A stretch of 39,268 nucleotides of DNA from positions 1 to 39,268 of the forward strand of contig JAITNX010000052.1 of the NCBI GenBank assembly GCA_031290235.1, in the 5' to 3' direction. Shown here piece by piece: positions 37,452 through 39,268 of the stretch. The first letter of the stretch is position 1. Every line of letters begins with the position of its first letter. A program made the position numbers and the translations under genes. The notes below the pieces were generated by a model, which searched no databases, was not told the origin of the DNA, and saw nothing but the letters and a program-made list of their open reading frames with translations. This DNA is from Synergistaceae bacterium (GTDB taxonomy: Bacteria > Synergistota > Synergistia > Synergistales > Synergistaceae).

Positions 37452-37538
37452 GTCGGGGTGGCGGAACTGGTAGACGCGCTGGATTCAGGATCCAGTGGGC
37501 GCAAGCTCATGGGGGTTCAATTCCCCCCCTCGACACCA
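37452..37538 (+). tRNA. tRNA-Leu (anticodon CAG), CCA encoded
   Basis: Acceptor GTCGGGG/CCTCGAC, anticodon arm CTGGA-TTCAGGA-TCCAG, long variable arm, T loop GTTCAATTC, terminal ACCA. Confidence 0.95.
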
Positions 37539-37569
37539 AATTGAAAATCAAGCAACGTTCGAGATACAG

Positions 37570-37598
37570 AAAACCCGCTCACAAGGCGGGTTTTCGCT
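37570..37598 (+). terminator. Intrinsic terminator after tRNA-Leu
   Basis: AAAACCCGC-TCACAAG-GCGGGTTTT followed by T-rich sequence. Confidence 0.8.
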
Positions 37599-37735
37599 TT
37601 TCGTGAAAGATATTATTTGACAAGATTCACCCTAGTGCAATAACATTTCCGTATACGATCCGACGGGGATTGCCTATATCTTGAGGTTGTTTCCGCTCAC
37701 GCACTCAGTCCTGGTCCGGCTCAGGCAGGATATCC

Positions 37736-37897
37736 GTCAAATGGCCGTCAACCGGGGCAATCCTTGTCGAGGATACGGCCAACGGACCGGCGATCATCTC
37801 CACGCCGCAACACGAAATACATGGGCTGATTTCCGTCAACCCAAGAGCGAATCTTTACGAAAGCGCCCGTTTTATGAGAGTGCGCTTGACAGCCTAA
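37736..37897 (+). pseudogene. Terminase large subunit fragment (nuclease-domain region)
   Basis: Frame at 37736: VKWPSTGAILVEDTANGPAIISTPQHEIHGLISVNPRANLYESARFMRVRLTA*; VEDxANGPAII..L/I..VNP is a terminase signature; stop upstream in frame and normal C-terminus missing. Confidence 0.75.
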
Positions 37898-37990
37898 GAG
37901 AAGAAGCGTTAAAAAGTGATACACCAATACAAGATGAGCAATATTCTGTTATGCGTTATTTGGCAAAAACTTTAAAGGGGCTGAGTTTTA

Positions 37991-38179
37991 ATGAGTTATG
38001 AGGAAGAAAAAAAAGAACTTGGCGAATGGTACAAGCAGAAAACTCACGAATACTTAGAAGCTCTGGACAGGGAACACCTGCCGGGGCTTGATTCTCCGCT
38101 TGACGCGCTCCACAAGCAGGACACCAAAGAGTTCAACCGTCGCCTGCTCGCACTGAAAGAAAAGTATGGCGTGGAGTAG
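37991..38179 (+). CDS. Small hypothetical protein in prophage remnant
   Basis: 62 aa MSYEEEKKELGEWYKQKTHEYLEALDREHLPGLDSPLDALHKQDTKEFNRRLLALKEKYGVE; start overlaps preceding stop region. Confidence 0.6.
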   Translation: MSYEEEKKELGEWYKQKTHEYLEALDREHLPGLDSPLDALHKQDTKEFNRRLLALKEKYGVE

Positions 38180-38233
38180 AATACGCCGCTCCTCGCCGGG
38201 CAGTCGAGTAAATGGCAGAGTACCGCGTCGGTG

Positions 38234-38242
38234 TGATATAAT
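38234..38242 (+). promoter_or_regulatory. Extended -10 promoter TGATATAAT
   Basis: Consensus TGn-TATAAT; no clear -35. Confidence 0.5.
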
Positions 38243-38248
38243 AAGCAC

Positions 38249-38386
38249 GGCCCCGATAGACTCAGGTGGCTCGGTCGAGCTGGTGACTCGACCGGGAGAA
38301 TTATGCCCCTATCGAGTCCAGCGAATGATGAGTTTCAGTTTCAGTATGAGCCGCAACCACGGAATCAGCCGTGATTGCGGTTTTTT
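38249..38386 (+). ncRNA. Candidate ~138-nt structured small RNA (possible antisense antitoxin)
   Basis: Extended -10 upstream; stem CGGTCGAG-CTGGTGA-CTCGACCG; outer pairing CGATAG/CTATCG; intrinsic terminator at 3' end; no + strand ORF of note. Confidence 0.45.
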
Positions 38387-38419
38387 CCGTGGTGAGGCTT
38401 TCTTCTTCCGCTTGCTCAT
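38309..38419 (-). CDS. 36-aa very basic/hydrophobic peptide, candidate type I toxin
   Basis: MSKRKKKASPRKKPQSRLIPWLRLILKLKLIIRWTR; SD GGGAGGGGG about 8 nt before ATG (38419). Confidence 0.45.
   Translation of the reverse strand: MSKRKKKASPRKKPQSRLIPWLRLILKLKLIIRWTR
38351..38386 (+). terminator. Intrinsic terminator CCGCAACCACGG-AATCAG-CCGTGATTGCGG-TTTTTT
   Basis: 12-bp stem with one mismatch followed by six T. Confidence 0.8.
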
Positions 38420-38513
38420 CGTTATCACCCCCTCCCATGCGATGTTCTGCCGGGTGTTGCTGAGGTGTGTCCTTCCGTGCGTCCCGTTGGTCAAGGGACC
38501 GCGCTCAATTAAG

Positions 38514-38541
38514 ATTATGCATGAACAGGACAGGAGGCCAA
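38514..38541 (-). promoter_or_regulatory. Candidate minus-strand promoter TTGGCC-16-CATAAT for the 36-aa ORF
   Basis: -35 at 38541-38536, -10 at 38519-38514; would give a leader of ~90 nt. Confidence 0.4.
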
Positions 38542-38546
38542 CACCC

Positions 38547-38700
38547 ATGACCGCCATTAAGATCAACCGATTCAACTTGAACGAGATCAAAGAGGTCTCT
38601 GTGTGTGGTCTGCAAAAAATGCGGCGCAAGAATGACATACAAACTTAGCAACGACGGCCCGCTGAGCGTCCGTCCGCTTTGCTACAGACGTGATTACGGT
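38547..38700 (+). pseudogene. Frame-broken small zinc-ribbon-like phage ORF
   Basis: MTAIKINRFNLNEIKEVSV in one frame continues as VCKKCGARMTYKLSNDG in another; the switch is at a CTGTGTGTGG dinucleotide run. Confidence 0.45.
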
Positions 38701-39268
38701 CGCCGGGCGCAGGACCCTCGACGTGTACAACGAGGCCAAGCTGAACATTCACATGTTCGACGCCATTGCCGGCAAGGAGAGCGTTACCAAGTTCAACCGC
38801 CGGATGCTGGACGAGATGGAGCAGAAGGGGATAACCGGGTTCGTCGATAAGGCCGGGCGAGAGTGGAACATCGCGCGCTACACGGAGATGCTGGCGCGGA
38901 CGACGGTCATGAACGCGAAGAACGAGTCCAAGCTGAACGAGCTGCGGCTGCGGGGGCATGACCTTGTACGGGTGTCGAGCCACGGGACGATCTGCGAGAA
39001 GTGCAAACCCTGGGAGGGCGCAGTGCTTTCGATGTCGGGGGAGAGCAAGAAATATCCGTCTGTCGCGGAGGCGCGGGAGGCGGGGCTATTCCATCCCAAC
39101 TGCCAGCACTCCACAGGCTTGTTCATCGACCTCGACGAGGAAGAGGAGGACGCAACTGAAATAATTGAACCAACAGAAGCAGTCGAAAATGATTTGCAGC
39201 CTGAGGCATCGCTGGAAATATCCGCCAACCGCACGCCAAGCGCTGAGGATATAAAGGAATATCCTGGT
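38690..39268 (+). CDS. Phage minor capsid protein 2-like (N-terminally truncated, runs off window)
   Basis: Frame at 38690: ...FVDKAGREWNIARYTEMLARTTVMNAKNESKLNELRLRGHDLVRVSSHGTICEKCKPWEGAVLSMSGESKKYPSVAEAREAGLFHPNCQHSTGLFID; in-frame TGA just upstream; not in supplied track. Confidence 0.7.
   Translation, partial: MITVAGRRTLDVYNEAKLNIHMFDAIAGKESVTKFNRRMLDEMEQKGITGFVDKAGREWNIARYTEMLARTTVMNAKNESKLNELRLRGHDLVRVSSHGTICEKCKPWEGAVLSMSGESKKYPSVAEAREAGLFHPNCQHSTGLFIDLDEEEEDATEIIEPTEAVENDLQPEASLEISANRTPSAEDIKEYPG

Larger units (their letters stand above)
37600..39268. mobile_element. Decayed prophage remnant immediately downstream of tRNA-Leu, extends past the window end
   Basis: Frame-broken terminase large subunit fragment, small phage-like ORFs, N-truncated minor capsid 2-like frame; no portal gene between them. 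Confidence 0.75.

Noticed and set aside
37681-38001. Reading the 106-aa ORF as a genuine protein
   Set aside because: Its first half overlaps the better-supported out-of-frame terminase fragment; likely a composite of decayed sequence
1-39268. CRISPR arrays, rRNA genes, intact transposases or integrases
   Set aside because: No regularly spaced repeats, rRNA-like stretches or transposase/integrase motifs were seen

Overview
This 39.3 kb window looks like a bacterial chromosome segment from the Synergistota (inferred from gene content and a Synergist-CTERM-like tail). Left to right it contains: (1) a TAXI-type TRAP transporter locus with a fused 12TM permease, TAXI binding protein and an orphan membrane protein, facing a convergent M20 amidohydrolase and DUF1850 gene; (2) a housekeeping block: secA, a DUF3857/transglutaminase-like protein with apparently lost catalytic residues, argS, an FtsB/DivIC-like protein, rpsF-ssb-rpsR, DUF2232, rplI, dnaB and an orphan parB-like gene; (3) an O-antigen-ligase-family gene leading into a rearranged type II secretion cluster ordered J-K-L-M-N-C-I-D-E-F with no G, H or O; (4) a secreted protein with a GCSGG + TM + Arg tail immediately after gspF; (5) a minus-strand group with DUF2318, a 31-aa membrane microORF and a hypothetical exported protein; (6) a second complete TAXI TRAP operon (SBP-DUF1850-permease); (7) tRNA-Leu(CAG) with promoter and terminator, followed by a decayed prophage (terminase fragment, minor capsid 2 fragment). 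Inside the prophage remnant is a convergent pair: a 36-aa very basic/hydrophobic ORF on the minus strand, and an opposing candidate short RNA with extended -10, hairpins and an intrinsic terminator. This is laid out like a type I toxin-antitoxin module and is the most novel candidate. All calls are from reading the sequence and supplied translations; no searches were run.
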